Assembly (NCBI GenBank): GCA_036346375.1
Contig: CM070512.1
Coordinates: 41,586,466-41,650,465, forward strand
From: Guadua angustifolia
Taxonomy: Eukaryota > Streptophyta > Magnoliopsida > Poales > Poaceae
DNA length: 64,000 bases
Reading direction: 5' to 3'
Shown here: positions 22,801 through 34,259 of the stretch, one piece after another
Layout: each line of letters opens with the position of its first letter
How positions within the stretch are numbered: position 1 is the first letter of the stretch
Made by a program: the position numbers and the translations under genes
The notes under the pieces: generated by a model
What the model was told of the DNA's origin: nothing
Seen by the model: the letters and a program-made list of their open reading frames with translations, nothing else
Databases searched by the model: none

Positions 22801-24187
22801 TAGAGTACTATCATGCTAATATAGCTTAAATATTGATCTTTCTACGAGCTTCCAATGCACAGCTGCTACTACGCGTTACCTTTGGTAGATGCTTCTCGTT
22901 TGGTGATGTTGACATCCACCTTGTTCTTTAGTTGGCAATGTGGAATGTTTAGGAACTAGGATCACTTTGCCTTTAAGGACTAGCCTACTAGGTGCCATTT
23001 GACAAAAAAGATGGCTTGTTGTTGTCATCCTATACTTTATAAGCTTATTGGTGTGTTGTGTCATTACTTGTTATATATATCATAACGCAAACCTTAAAGG
23101 CCCACTCCTTGTGATAAGTGGCGACACCTCCTTCCTTCCCCTACTTCCCTTTCTCCTCAAAGACTCTCATCGCGACATGTGGCAATATATCCTTCATCCC
23201 CCTTTCCTCCATTCCTTTCCTTGCAAACTCAAAATAGTTTTTGTATTTCAAAATTTCCCCTAAGTTTTTGAAAACAAGTATTTTTAAGCACTTTCAAAAG
23301 TTTTTAATTAAAACTTTTCGAACAAATAACTTTTTAATTGAAAGTTTTTGGCATTGAAACTTTTCGAGTTAAATTTAAATCGAAACTTTTTGATTTGAAA
23401 GTTTTTTAATCGAAACTTTTCAAAACGAAGTTTTCAGAGTTGAATCTTTTCGATTTGAATCCTTCCTAGTGAACATTCTAAGTTAACATTTTTCAATTTA
23501 AAACATTTCGAGTTTAAACTTTCTAATTTCAAACTTTTTGATTTGAAAATTTTTGAGTTGAAACTTTCTAATATAAGGTTACTTGCAAACATTGCTCCTT
23601 GCCAACCAAGCCAACTCGGTTCTCCAGGTCAAATATTTTAGTTGTGCGATTATAAGGTTACTTTCAAACATTGCTGCACGGTGATCTAACGTTTAATGTG
23701 TGGCTGTCCTAGTCAAATCTAGGTGGACTTTGTGATATCCAATGAGTGGTTAGATATTCCTTGCAGATTTAGTTGGGCATGTGTGGCTGATTATTCATGT
23801 GTTCATCTGTTTTTAACTTCTGAGCCATGCTTTGACGTACCTGCTAAACAGCAGTTATTTGCTTCCATATGTTCTACCATCACACTTACTGTGCGATTCT
23901 CTGTGCATAAGCAACTCCTGGGATTCTACGATTTCAAGAGCAAGACGCATCAAGATGAGTTCTGTCCGGAAGGCATGTGCAGAGCTGTGGTGTTTGCGCT
24001 TCATGTGAAGGAAGAACTGGCCTCCTGGCCCGAGCAGAACACCCGCCAGAGGAGCTGGCTCACCGTTCCTGAGGCGGCAGAGCGGAGCCGGCACCCATGG
24101 GTGCGAGAAGCCCTTGTGACAGGCTTCTCTGTTTGGCATGAGAACTGGAGCAAAGCCGGCGCCTGTGTGGATCCAAGTTCAAGATGA
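19890..24187 (+). CDS. NUDT: Nudix hydrolase (plant NUDT4/12/13/16/17/18/21 group), four exons
   Basis: Exons by splice consensus and frame: 19,890-19,960, 21,562-21,679, 22,286-22,369 and 23,912-24,187, giving 182 residues. Introns are GT-AG and frame is kept throughout. The start fits the family, whose proteins open with a 'LxARTGRxxQRY' segment, here 'MCDLVARTGRHQQRYEDG'. The Nudix box is at residues 64-86 across exon 3: G-G-W-E-N-D-E, seven residues, then R-E-A-I-E-E-A-G-V, so all catalytic positions of GX5EX7REUXEEXGU are present. Downstream 'LLGFYDFKSK' and 'WPEQN' match the family. Family knowledge: these Mg2+-dependent enzymes hydrolyse nucleoside-diphosphate-linked substrates; members of this subgroup have been linked to diphosphoinositol polyphosphates or diadenosine polyphosphates. 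The exact substrate cannot be read from sequence. It is the only apparently intact gene in the window. Its 3' flank is tandemly duplicated. Confidence 0.9.
23273..23580. repeat. Degenerate short-period repeat in intron 3
   Basis: Repeated units of about 20 bases such as GAAACTTTTCGA, AACTTTTTGATTTGAAA and GAAAGTTTTT fill the stretch. A direct repeat (ATAAGGTTACTT... CAAACATTGCT) lies at about 23,574 and 23,652. This looks like part of a transposon sitting in intron 3 of the Nudix gene. Confidence 0.55.
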
Positions 24188-24194
24188 CCGCGTC

Positions 24195-25742
24195 CCAAGC
24201 ATCAGTGGCTTATCTTTCCTTTTTTTTCACCTTGCTTGGTCCAATCTTCAGAACATAACATATATTGCACTCTCTGATGCTTAGTAGTTCGCTTTACCCA
24301 TCCTTTCTGGATGCAATAATATTTAAATTAGACACATGAAAATTATATATATAGATTTGTCTCGAAAAGTATACTTTATTGGGTTTTATAAGTATATCAT
24401 AATAGAAATTAGTGGTCAAACCTATATTTTAATATCCAAAACGATAACTATTTGTGACCGTATGGAGTAGATTATTAGGAGAAAAAAAAAGGAAAAAAAG
24501 CAAGGAATTGGTGGGAAACTGATTGTGCTAGTAAATTCCACAACAAAAAAAAAAAAAAAATTGCAGAGCTCATATGTGCTTGATGTCATACGTATGATCA
24601 GAAGGTTGTGATGGACCTAACCAATCACTTGGGCACAAATAGCCTCTTATAATCTGCATGTACTTTGCTTAATTAGTAGATTGTCAGGAGAAGAAAAAAA
24701 GAGGAAAAAGGCAAGGAATTGGTGGGAATCTGATTGAGGCAGTAAACTCCAAGCATCAGTGGATTGTCTTTCCTTTGTTTTCACCTTGCTTGGTCCAATC
24801 TTGAGAACATAACATATATTGCACTCTGGTGCTTAGTAGTTCGCTTTACCCATCCTTTTCGGATGCAATAATATTTTAATTAGATACATGAAAATTATAT
24901 GTATAGATTTGTCTCGAAAAGTATACTTTATTGGGTTTTATAAGTATATCATAACATAAATTAGTGGTCAAACATATATTTTAATATCCAAAACGATAAC
25001 TATTTGTGACCGTATGGAGTAGATTATTAGGAGAAAAAAAAGGAAAAAAAGCAAGGAATTAGTGGGAAACTGATTGTGCTAGTAAATTCCACAGCAACAA
25101 AATAAAATTGCAGAGCTCAGATGTGCTTGATGTCATACGTATGATCAAAAGGTTGTGATGGACCTAACCAATCACTTGGGCACAAATAGCCTATTATAAT
25201 CTGCATGTACTTTGCTTAAGTAGTAGATTGTGAGGAGAAGAAAAAAGAGGAAAAAGGCAAGGAATTGGTGGGAGTCTGATTGAGGCAGTAAACTCCAAGC
25301 ATCAGTGGATTGTCTTTCCTTTTTTTTCACCTTGCTTGGTCCAATCTTCAGAACATAACATATATTGCACTCTGGTGCTTAGCAGTTCGCTTTACCCATC
25401 CTTTTCGGATGCAATAATATTTTAATTAGATACATGAAAATTATATGTATAGATTTGTCTCGAAAAGTATACTTTATTGGGTTTTATAAGTATGTCATAA
25501 CATAAATTAGTGGTCAACATATATTTTAATATCCAAAACGATAACTATTTGTGACCGTATAGAGTAGATTATTAGGAGAAAAAACAAGGAAAAAAAGCAA
25601 GGAATTAGTGGGAAACTGATTGTGCTAGTAAATTCCACAACAACAAAAAAAAATTGCACAGCTCAGATGTGCTTGATGTCATACGTATGATCAGAAGGTT
25701 GTGATGGACCTAACTAATTACTTGGGCACAAATAGCCTCTTG
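24195..25742 (+). repeat. Tandem repeat, 2.8 copies of an approximately 550-bp unit after the Nudix stop codon
   Basis: Copies start at CCAAGCATCAGTGG at 24,195, 24,749 and 25,295, so the periods are 554 and 546. The third copy stops at about 25,742. The first copy starts eight bases after the stop codon, so the gene's 3' untranslated region lies in the repeat. Each full unit contains a 75-base segment twice (for example from 24,467 and from 24,676: GTAGATT...AGGAGAA...AAGGAATTGGTGGGA). This offers a route for unequal exchange. Copies differ by only a few substitutions and small indels. Confidence 0.9.
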
Positions 25743-28588
25743 GATCATAACCAACCAATGCCATGGAAGAAAATAGCTCACTTGGACACAATTTCCATTC
25801 CAACCCTAAACCATGATATATAAAATTTATTCTATCCTCTCCTAGGCATATCTCACACCTAGAGACAACTAGCTACAATAAATGTTCACAACAGAACACT
25901 TTACATCAAATTGCTATCACCTTCCCAACAACCAACAATACTCCCAACAAAATTTGGACCAAGACATCAAAACCTCCATCATAATCCACCCTTAAATTAC
26001 TAATGATCAACACCTAGCCCTAGCTAGGATCGCAGATCATTACCAAACCATAAATGGTTCTCTTCTTAAGAGAGTCTCGCCCTCACATACTTTCACTCAA
26101 ATAACCAAACCCAAGAGTATAATCCTTTATTACACTCAATAATATACCATAAACATTCATATTCTTATCTTGGGATAGAACGCAAACAAAATATAATTCT
26201 CTTTAACCAAAAGAACCACACACACACCTTGAACCCCAAGCGCTAAAACTTACCTTGGAGAGAACTCGACAAATCCCAATGATCACTCATTTTTCTTTTC
26301 CTAAACCAAATCACCAAGGAAAACTCAACTCTCTTACATTACAAACAAAACCACTTTTATCATTTTCAAATTAATGCGATAAAATTTCACGCCGGGGAGA
26401 AACTCAAATTAAAAGAGAAACCCCACACTAAAAATTTGGCAGAAGCCCTCATAAAAACAAAAAACAAAATCAGCTTGCTTCCACCAAAGCAAAACCTCTC
26501 ACAAATAACCAAAATCAACATTTTGGAAGAGAAAACCGATTCTCAAGTTAAACATCTGTACCCACAACCACCATATTTTTAATTAAACCCAACTCTAGTA
26601 AAAAAATAGAGTTACCAATATTCTCAGCTCAAGAGCTTCCAACACATCCTATTATGTCTGTTTGTTTCCTTTAAATATTAATTCCAAGGTTAATCCGTTT
26701 TTGTACGCTAAGAAGCACGATCCAAACATACACTCTTGAGGGTAAACTCCATATTCATAGCACAAGCTAAACAACTTAGCCAAGACCAAAGATTGGCATG
26801 GTTCGATGAGATAAGGTATCCTGAAATCCATCAACCGACCACTTCATCATTCCTCTCTCATCCTCATTTTTCAATCATCAAAGACAACTCCGAAATTTGA
26901 CTAGAAATGCAAACTTAATCAGGGGAGTTCTACTGCCCACTAATCAGAATGCCTTAACCAAAAGGCATGCGTCCCCAAAAGCTCATACAATCAATTGAGT
27001 CCGTAAACCATTAAACGAAGGTTCACCTCGAATCCCACCATTTCTAGTATTCAAATACGCTTGCCATTAATGGTTTCATATTCACCAAGGGTATCCGGAA
27101 AAGCCCTAACAAGTTTTAACATAAATTACAAAACCCAATCTTCCTTTATTACCTTCTATTCATATAAGCACCACTAGTCCTACTATCATCAAACCCTAAA
27201 CCAAGTCTATCCCATGACAATCAACCATGAGAACCACGTCATCACCTCTTTCTTTTCAACACATTTAACATAATAGTTAATTCAACATAAGATAGTGTAT
27301 CAACATTTTTTTTCTCGTCTACTAACCATCCCGAGCCAACAATCATACAACTATCTGTTCCAAGTTTAAGATACATCGTTTCAGCGATAATTTTGGTATG
27401 ATCAACAAATAACTTTCATACAACCCGTAAGTCAACATTTTAGTATCCCAAGTTCATTCAACCCATAAATAACTCCAACCACTCATTAGGATCTCCACGA
27501 GACATATTTCATAAATAAGGCCCCAAAGCAAACCTTCATCAAGGACAAATCCCAATTAAGTGCAACAATTCTCGTAAAACACTAATCAACTTTCACTTTA
27601 GATCACTTACCATCTCGATTAATCTTTCTCTACCAAACAATAAGTTAAGTTGTCTTTAAACAACCAACAAATTCATTTTAATCACATTAGTAGTTTACAT
27701 CATCTCAATGTTCTAAATACATATCACGGACTTAAAGTTTTGAATATCCTCATGAGTCACCTACCCTTGAAAAAACAGGATGCGACTCCAACCTTTAAGG
27801 AAAAACAACGATTCTTAAACATGAACAACACCAATAAACATTTTTTTTCAGAAAAACTCCAACCATAAATCACAAGGGAACTCAACTCTCAATTTCCTAA
27901 ACTCTGGCATACAAAAGCTCTTCAAATAAATCTCAAGATTTACAACTTCCACAAAGAAGGATGCAAGGATGCTTTCACGAAAGGGAAAACCAAGTGATCA
28001 ACCAATCAAACTAAATGACAAAACGGTAGCGATAACAATCCAAAAAGAACCATCCCTAATCTTTTTTCCTTGTCTCCAACCGTCAAAGACAAAAGGAACC
28101 ACCCTTCTCCACCCACTCTCTAAACTACATCGCAAAAGGCGGCGACCCTCACCTACAAGAGGTCCCCCAACTTCAAGGGGTGGCTCTACCGGCCACACCC
28201 ACAACCAAGGCCCTTAATATGGCCAAAAGAACAAGACCGAAAACCTTTCGGCTAAACCAATTCACTCAAACATACTAATTCAAATAATTCCTTCATAATC
28301 AAAGCAATATGCATCAACAACTTTGGCATTCAACATCAAAGCTTAAATACAACATTAGGCGTAATGCAATGATACCCATACCCCTTCTACTGTGCATCAG
28401 AGTGTGTCAAGTTTTAAGTTAATTAACCAATCTATCCCAGATTTTATGATTATTACCCTAAGGCCAAATGTTAACTAGTAGATACCTATGCCATGTTTCT
28501 ACTTTTCCAAGTCAATATTTTAGTTTACTCTAGAATAAATTACTAAATTCACATGCCACGGATCTAAAGCCCGCTATGATACCAACTG
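25743..28588 (-). mobile_element. Non-coding internal region of LTR element, copy 2
   Basis: This is colinear with 3,348-7,148 but truncated at its 3' side, where it meets the tandem repeat at 25,742. At its 5' side, next to the LTR, the minus strand reads TTGGTATCATAGCGGGC. That is a plausible primer-binding site for initiator tRNA-Met, whose usual form is TGGTATCAGAGC. No gag or pol frame is present. The longest open frames, such as 27,969-28,217, have no recognisable domain. Confidence 0.65.
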
Positions 28589-30584
28589 TAACACCTCGGC
28601 ACCCCACGTGCCTCGAATGTTACACCATCAAGCAACCATAATCACAAATCACTAGAGAAAAACAGCAAAACAACCTAAACATACTAGTAGGCGGCCAAAC
28701 TTTAATAAAAATTTCTGCAGCATCTCCCCTATTAACATGGACATTCACTCAGCAGACAAAAGACAATATTCAATCTAACAATAATAACAACAACAAGCTA
28801 TGTTACCCATTAACCATCATGACCAACTAAACACACAACTAAGCATAATAACATGGAAGAGCAACAATGTTCAAAATATAACCATGGTGCAATTAAAGAG
28901 GAACTACAAGGATCAACACCACAACCCAAGGAAGTAAACTAACATACCACCAACTACTTACAAGCTACCTATTCAAAATCAAATTCTTTTAAACCTAGCA
29001 CCACTTCCAAAGAGAGATGATTCAACTATTTCAACTACATTAAGGCATTGTGAGTGAAGTGAAGTTATTTACCATCCCAGCGAGCTGTCCTCATAGAACC
29101 TAAAAAAATAGATAAACAAGCGTGAGTCCAAAGACTCAGCAAAAATGTATCATGAAACCTTTTAACGCAATTAAATCAACAGCATGAGCATTTTTCTTAT
29201 CCAAATCAACAAAAAAGTAAAATAATAATGATATCAACACCATTTACCTCTTTCACTTCATTGCTTAATTCCTACACATACCTCATTAAATCTCTTTGGA
29301 TGAGTCCACGACTCTATCCCAACTTCTCACAGTACCATTTAACACACAAAACTCATTGTTAGCGATGCAATGCAATGTGCATGCTCATGAATGCATCTTG
29401 CTTTTAGTTCATACCGTTATTGCCGAGTGCACGCCCGTCAGTGTGCACCCTCATTCCCTTCCATCCCGTGGAGGACACCTACTCTTACTGACTCGCTCCC
29501 ATCCATATCTGTGGATGGAACTACGAGGTAAGACTTTCATGTTCACTATGTGTGAACACAGAGGCCCGCATCAACATGGGTCGTCTCTTCCATTATGAAT
29601 GCACATGTGCAATTTAACATACATAAATCACAAAGAAAATGCACTCCTTTCCAACATCCAAATTTTCATCAACATGTACATAAATACACATGCACAGTAT
29701 CACTTTACTCATAATCATCACTTTATCATTTTCATCATCCCGACATACTCATCTATAACAATTCATAATCATTCAACAATCCTTTTTCGATATAAACATA
29801 TTCATAAATATACCAATGTGGCTAGCATAAACATAATCAATAATATTAGCAAGGAAATGACATCCTAGCAATCATACTAATTGATATACTTGCCTTTAAC
29901 CTCACGAAGCGGTGTGGCGCGAGGTTGAAGCCACATCCAAAGCCACACCTCCTGAAAAAAATTCACATATTCGTGCATCTCAAAACAAAGCAATCAAAAT
30001 TCAAGCAACAATTAATAATAACTCTTTCGTTCTAAGCGTAACGCGCTTCAAACTTCCTCATTTAGACTAATTCATCATCTCACACAATTCTAACTCAACT
30101 TCAAACACCAATTCAACACTAAAACCAAACTACGGCCATACCGGACAGCAGCCACTCAAACAATCATAACTTTTGCTTCGCTTAACCAAATTGAGTGAAC
30201 CCTGATCCTAATTAATCACAAGAGGATAATCTACGACTCTACTATAGCTATTTATTCAGAAAATACACAAAAAATTCCCAGATTTGAAATGAACAAAGGT
30301 TACATGCATTAACTCTAGTTCTGAACAGCAGTTAGAGAAATGAGCATAACTTCCAATTGGCTAAGTAAAAAATTCATTCTTGGGCTCTAAATGACCACAA
30401 GAGGATAATCTATAATTATCACACAGCCATTCATTCAGGAGATGCATAAATAATTCCCAGATCAGAGATGAACAGAGGTTATATGCATTAACTCTAGTTC
30501 TGAATAGCAGGTATATAAACGAGCATAACTTTTAATTGGCTAAGCAAAAACTTGCATTCTTGGGCTCCAAATGACCACAAGGGG
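28589..30584 (-). mobile_element. LTR of non-coding element, copy 2 (5' LTR), continuing at 35,859-36,034
   Basis: It starts on the plus strand with TGTAACACCTCGGCACC directly beside the primer-binding site, so this is the inner edge of the element's 5' LTR. It aligns with 1,145-3,347. At 30,584 it is interrupted by a separate LTR element and resumes at 35,854. The rejoined flanks read through (GACCACAAG, then AGGATAATCTACAATTATC), and the same phrase appears intact at about 30,391-30,415 within the LTR. The right side is lost at about 36,034, where Tekay-like LTR sequence begins. Confidence 0.7.
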
Positions 30585-30659
30585 TGTCGGTGTACTTTGC
30601 ACTGGGGTACCCTCTCTGCCGCAGAAGTAATGGGCCCAAAAAAGTGGCCTGGCCCAGTT

Positions 30660-31060
30660 TGGCAAGAAGCCCACGTGGCCCCCTAGCGGGCAGCCAGGCG
30701 ACCACGCCCTACTCGCCGGGCGAGCGGCCCGCGTGGCATCCTGGAGGGCAGCCGGGCGAGCATGCCCTACCTGCCAGGCGAGAAGCCCACGTGGCCCCCT
30801 GGCGAGCGACCTAGCGATCACACTGCTGCGCCAGCGAAGCGGCCGCGTCGCATCCTAGCGGGCGGCCAGAAGACGCCGCCAAGCGAGACGCCCACGTGGC
30901 CTCTGGCGGCGATCGGCGATCACGCCCTACTCGCCGCGGCGGCGGCCGTGTGGCGTCTGGCGAAAGCAATGGGGCGAAGCCGCCGCCGCCGGGCGAAAGT
31001 CCATATGGCCTCGGCGGCGACTGGCGATATACCGCCACGGACGAAGCGGCCCGCGTGGCG
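30660..31060 (+). repeat. GC-rich minisatellite with repeated G-box motifs in the LTR U3
   Basis: About six diverged units of roughly 55-60 bases follow each other. Unit starts near 30,669, 30,728, 30,787, 30,840 and 30,891 share 'CCCACGTGGCC...GGGCAGCC...GGCGA'. At least three keep CCACGTGG, a G-box core bound by bZIP and bHLH factors. All lie upstream of the TATA box. The open frames in this stretch are by-products of the repeat. Confidence 0.75.
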
Positions 31061-31437
31061 GCCTAACGAGTGGGCGGGCGTTCGGACCCCCCTTGTCAGG
31101 CCACGAAGGCAACCAAAGGAATGAGGGGGAGGCTTTGCCTCGAAGTTTCCCTCCCCTAGCACTTCGTGTTAGGGTCATTAAATGTGAAGGATTCAGCTTT
31201 TGACATGACGACAACTCATTCCTCTGACGCCTCTTGCCAACCCGTCGCAGGAGCGTCCTATCCCGGGTGGACCGGGCGAGGCCTCTCACCGACATTAAAT
31301 GAGGTTCGAGAGACAAGGCCACGGAGGCGTGCGTAATAAATGAGTCGTGGGTCGACGTGGAGGCTGGAATGATGGATGTAATTAATGTGTTGTAGATAAG
31401 TATAGCGCCACCTTCTTTCTTGCACAGGCCGTCTCAT

Positions 31438-31446
31438 CTATATAAG
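31438..31446 (+). promoter_or_regulatory. TATA box of the LTR promoter
   Basis: CTATATAAGGGCG lies after the minisatellite and about 320 bases before the LTR end, a normal position for an LTR promoter. Transcription would start about 30 bases downstream. Confidence 0.6.
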
Positions 31447-32699
31447 GGCGCCTTGGTGCGTGAAGAAGGGGGCTGGTTGGCTAGAGCAAGAAGCATAGAG
31501 AAGCAGACATAGAAGAACACTCTTGTAAACACTTCCCCATTCGCTCAACAAAGAACCAGCAGGACGTAGGGATATTACCCACACTGGGGGCTTGTACCTG
31601 GGTAAAATCGCTGTGTCCACTGGCTTGCTAGTTTCCGGAATCCATCGTGGGAGACATTAGGGTTTCCAGCCACGAAGATGCCCTCTACCGAACCATAATT
31701 TCCGTCCTAGGGGCAGTCCACTCTATTCATCGGTGGAATCTTGTCAGGCGAAATACACCGACAGGAGCGGACCAGGTAGGGGGCTAGTGGTTGGTTCATC
31801 CGGCCATCTCTCCGGCGGATTTCGGCCTTCTGTCCGAAAGGACCTCGCATCCAGTGATGGCGGGTTCACACTCGCAGCGACAAGATGTGGCAGAGGCTAG
31901 CAGCACCCAGAACATGTCCCGGCGCTCTCGCCGAGCAAGGGATCGCCTCACGCCTCCATTGCAAGAGAGTGGCGGTGCCCCCATGGTAGCGGCCGAGCTT
32001 CCGGTTCGGCGCTAGCTGGCTATGGAGGCCGCCACTCTAGCTCAGAACCTGCACGATCCGTCTCCTCCTGGACCACCCTCTGGTGGAACTCGCAGAGACA
32101 CCCCGGCCATGCCGTGGCTGCGGGATATTGCGGGCCTTGTGGACGCGGCTCAACTCCGCATAGGAATGCCCGACCGGTCTGAGACCGTCAGTTCCCTCGG
32201 CCCGAGGTGCCTGTAGAGCGCACTCAAGCTTCCAGCCGCCCTGCTGGGAAGCGCTCTGGCCAGGTGGGCCAGAGCAAAGGGAAGGGCATGCAAGAAGAGG
32301 GTACCGGCTCCGCGAGGAGCCATGGGGACCTGAGATCCCATCTGGAGCTCCGGCACCGCCGCGCGGCGGTGATTTGCGTGATCACTGCAGCGTAGTCGCG
32401 CTTGTGACGGACGGATGGCCCCTTGGGGTGAGAGTTCTTCCCGTGACTCTCACCTTCAGGGCGAGGAGGAGGTCCGCTCCTCCGATTCTTTGGGGAGTCG
32501 CGGTCCGCCTTCCCCGGCACGGCTCCATGGTCGGGTCAGGCGAGCAGCGAGATCCCTACGGCGTAGGATGCGGCGTTTTCGAAGGCTCGCGCCGTGGTGT
32601 GGCTCGAAGGTTTCGTCCGCCTCCATCGAGAAGTCTGAAGGCACCAAAGAACCCGAGGAGTTCTGCAGTTTACACTACTGGTGGTGCGTGCATTTGGTG

Positions 32700-33470
32700 G
32701 GTCTGGAAAGGCCATAGCCAACTACTTCCCAACGGCCTTGACGGGGTCCGCCCGGTCCTGGCTGTTGAACCTCCCGCGAGGATCGGTGCACTCGTGGGAG
32801 GAGTTGTGAGACCTCTTTGTCGCCAACTTCTAAGGCTCGTTCGCGTAGTCGGGCGTGGAGGACGATCTCCATGCCCTTGAGCAGGAAAGAGGGGAGTCAT
32901 TGCGCGACTTTATACGATGATTCTGCCACTGTCGCAACATGATTCCCTGGATTTCCGAGCAGTCGGTCGTCATCACATTTCGAAGAGGCGTTCGCGACCG
33001 CAAGATGCTGGAAAAGATGACGACCCGCGACATCGCCACCACCTCCGAGCTCTTCTCCTGGCGCACAAGTGCGTGTGGGCGGCAGAGGCTCGGGGCCATC
33101 CAGTGTCGCGCGAGGACGCGGCGGGGACGAAGCCGGGACTTCAAGGGGCCCTGGCCATGCAAGCAGGAGGACGCGGAAGCGCGAGGCGACTGAGACCAGG
33201 CGGGTCCTAGCCGCTGAGCACGAGCCGAAGATGCCCGGCCACCGAAGTGCGACCGCCGTGATCGGCGGGATGACTATCACGAGCGGCGGGATGACCGCCG
33301 AGGCCGGCGTGGCGACTGCTGCGGTTGGGGGACCGACCGCCACGAGGAAAAGGAGGGCAAGATTTTCTGCCCGATCCACCAGACCAACTCTTATGGCCTG
33401 GATGACTGCCGGGTCGTGAGCAAGATGGTCGAGCGGCGGCTCAAGGAGCACCGTCCCCGCGACGAACACT
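32700..33470 (+). pseudogene. Gag remnant of the pol-deleted gypsy element
   Basis: One frame from about 32,700 encodes a retrotransposon gag domain: 'GSARSWLLNLPRGSVHSWEE' matches the conserved region where family members read 'ARSWLMNLP..S..SW'. It then shows 'GVEDDLHALEQERGESLRDF' and 'FRRGVRDRKMLEKM'. It has four in-frame stops within about 120 codons (TGA, TAA, TAG, TGA) and then a frameshift near 33,060. The part up to 33,470 is rich in Arg/Gly/Asp and contains a Cys/His segment (CPIHQTNSYGLDDC), as usual before a gag C-terminus. It cannot make a functional capsid. Confidence 0.75.
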
Positions 33471-33655
33471 GGCAGTTGGTGACCTGGTTTTGCGTAAAAT
33501 CCAGACGCATGCCAGGCTCCATAAACTGTCTCCCCGATGGGAGGGCCCCTTTAAGGTGGTCTCAGTATCTCGACCCGGGGCGGTCCGGTTGGCGACTGAA
33601 GATGTTCAAGAGCTGGCCAACTCCTTCAATGTGGAGTTGTTGTGAAAGTTTTACC
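33471..33655 (+). pseudogene. Integrase C-terminal remnant after pol deletion
   Basis: Directly after gag, a frame reads 'GDLVLRKIQTHARLHKLSPR' followed by 'WEGPFKVVSV' and ends with a Leu-rich tail. This is the conserved end of Ty3/gypsy integrase. Protease, RT, RNase H and the integrase core are missing between gag and this point, so about 3 kb of pol has been deleted at about 33,470. Confidence 0.75.
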
Positions 33656-34259
33656 CTTAATAGCTGTAAGTTCCCAGTGGTTCGCTTTAACTAGTTGCAT
33701 GGGTGAGCTTTCCCCCGGCTGGTCGGCGGCTACTGGTTGTTAGCAAAATTATTTATTTTAAGAGCTTCTGCTTTATACCCTCTGCTTGTCCCCAGATGGG
33801 AAAACTTGAGCGGGAATGTCATGTGTCCTGATGATTTGGCCGCTCTTTGTTGATCCATGGTGACTCCCGGCCTTCGCGTCATGCCCGGACGGGTGACCAG
33901 GAGCACGAACCTGGCACGATGACTCAAACGCGGCCCGTACGCCTCGGTCCAGCTCAACGAAGCACCGACGGCTGTTTCCGCAAGCACCGCGTAAGCCCAA
34001 AATCCCTCCTGGGAACCTGCTCCTAAGCCACGCGGCGTCGCGGAATAACCCCACGTCACAAGAACTTAAGTCCCAAAGAAAGAGACCATGGCATACCCGC
34101 GCAAGGACTTACTTCCCTTGATATGTTTTCTGCATGTTTTGTGCAATGCCTACCTATGTTTTCAGTAGCCAATCCGCTCCGGTCTAAACCATTTTTCACT
34201 TTTATTTTCAAATTAATACCGACAACACCAATTGCCATAATTTCCACAATTCATTTTGA

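Larger units (their letters stand above)
30585..31763 (+). repeat. Left LTR of the TGTCGG...CCGACA element
   Basis: It runs from TGTCGG to CCGACA. The last ~275 bases match the right end of the element at 35,578-35,853, including AGAAGCATAGAGAAGCAGAC and CAGGCGAAATAC. It contains a GC-rich minisatellite in its U3 part and a TATA box at 31,438. Confidence 0.8.

Noticed and set aside
24195..25742. CRISPR-like array
   Set aside because: Units of about 550 bases with no short spacers in a plant genome; these are ordinary tandem duplications.
30540..31322. Long open frames on both strands (up to 131 codons)
   Set aside because: They are products of the GC-rich minisatellite in the LTR; composition is Pro/Arg/Gly/Ala-rich and periodic, and no domain is present.
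32022..32720. Open frames on both strands between the left LTR and gag
   Set aside because: GC-rich leader of the gypsy element; frames disagree with one another and no motif is recognisable before the gag signal at 32,700.
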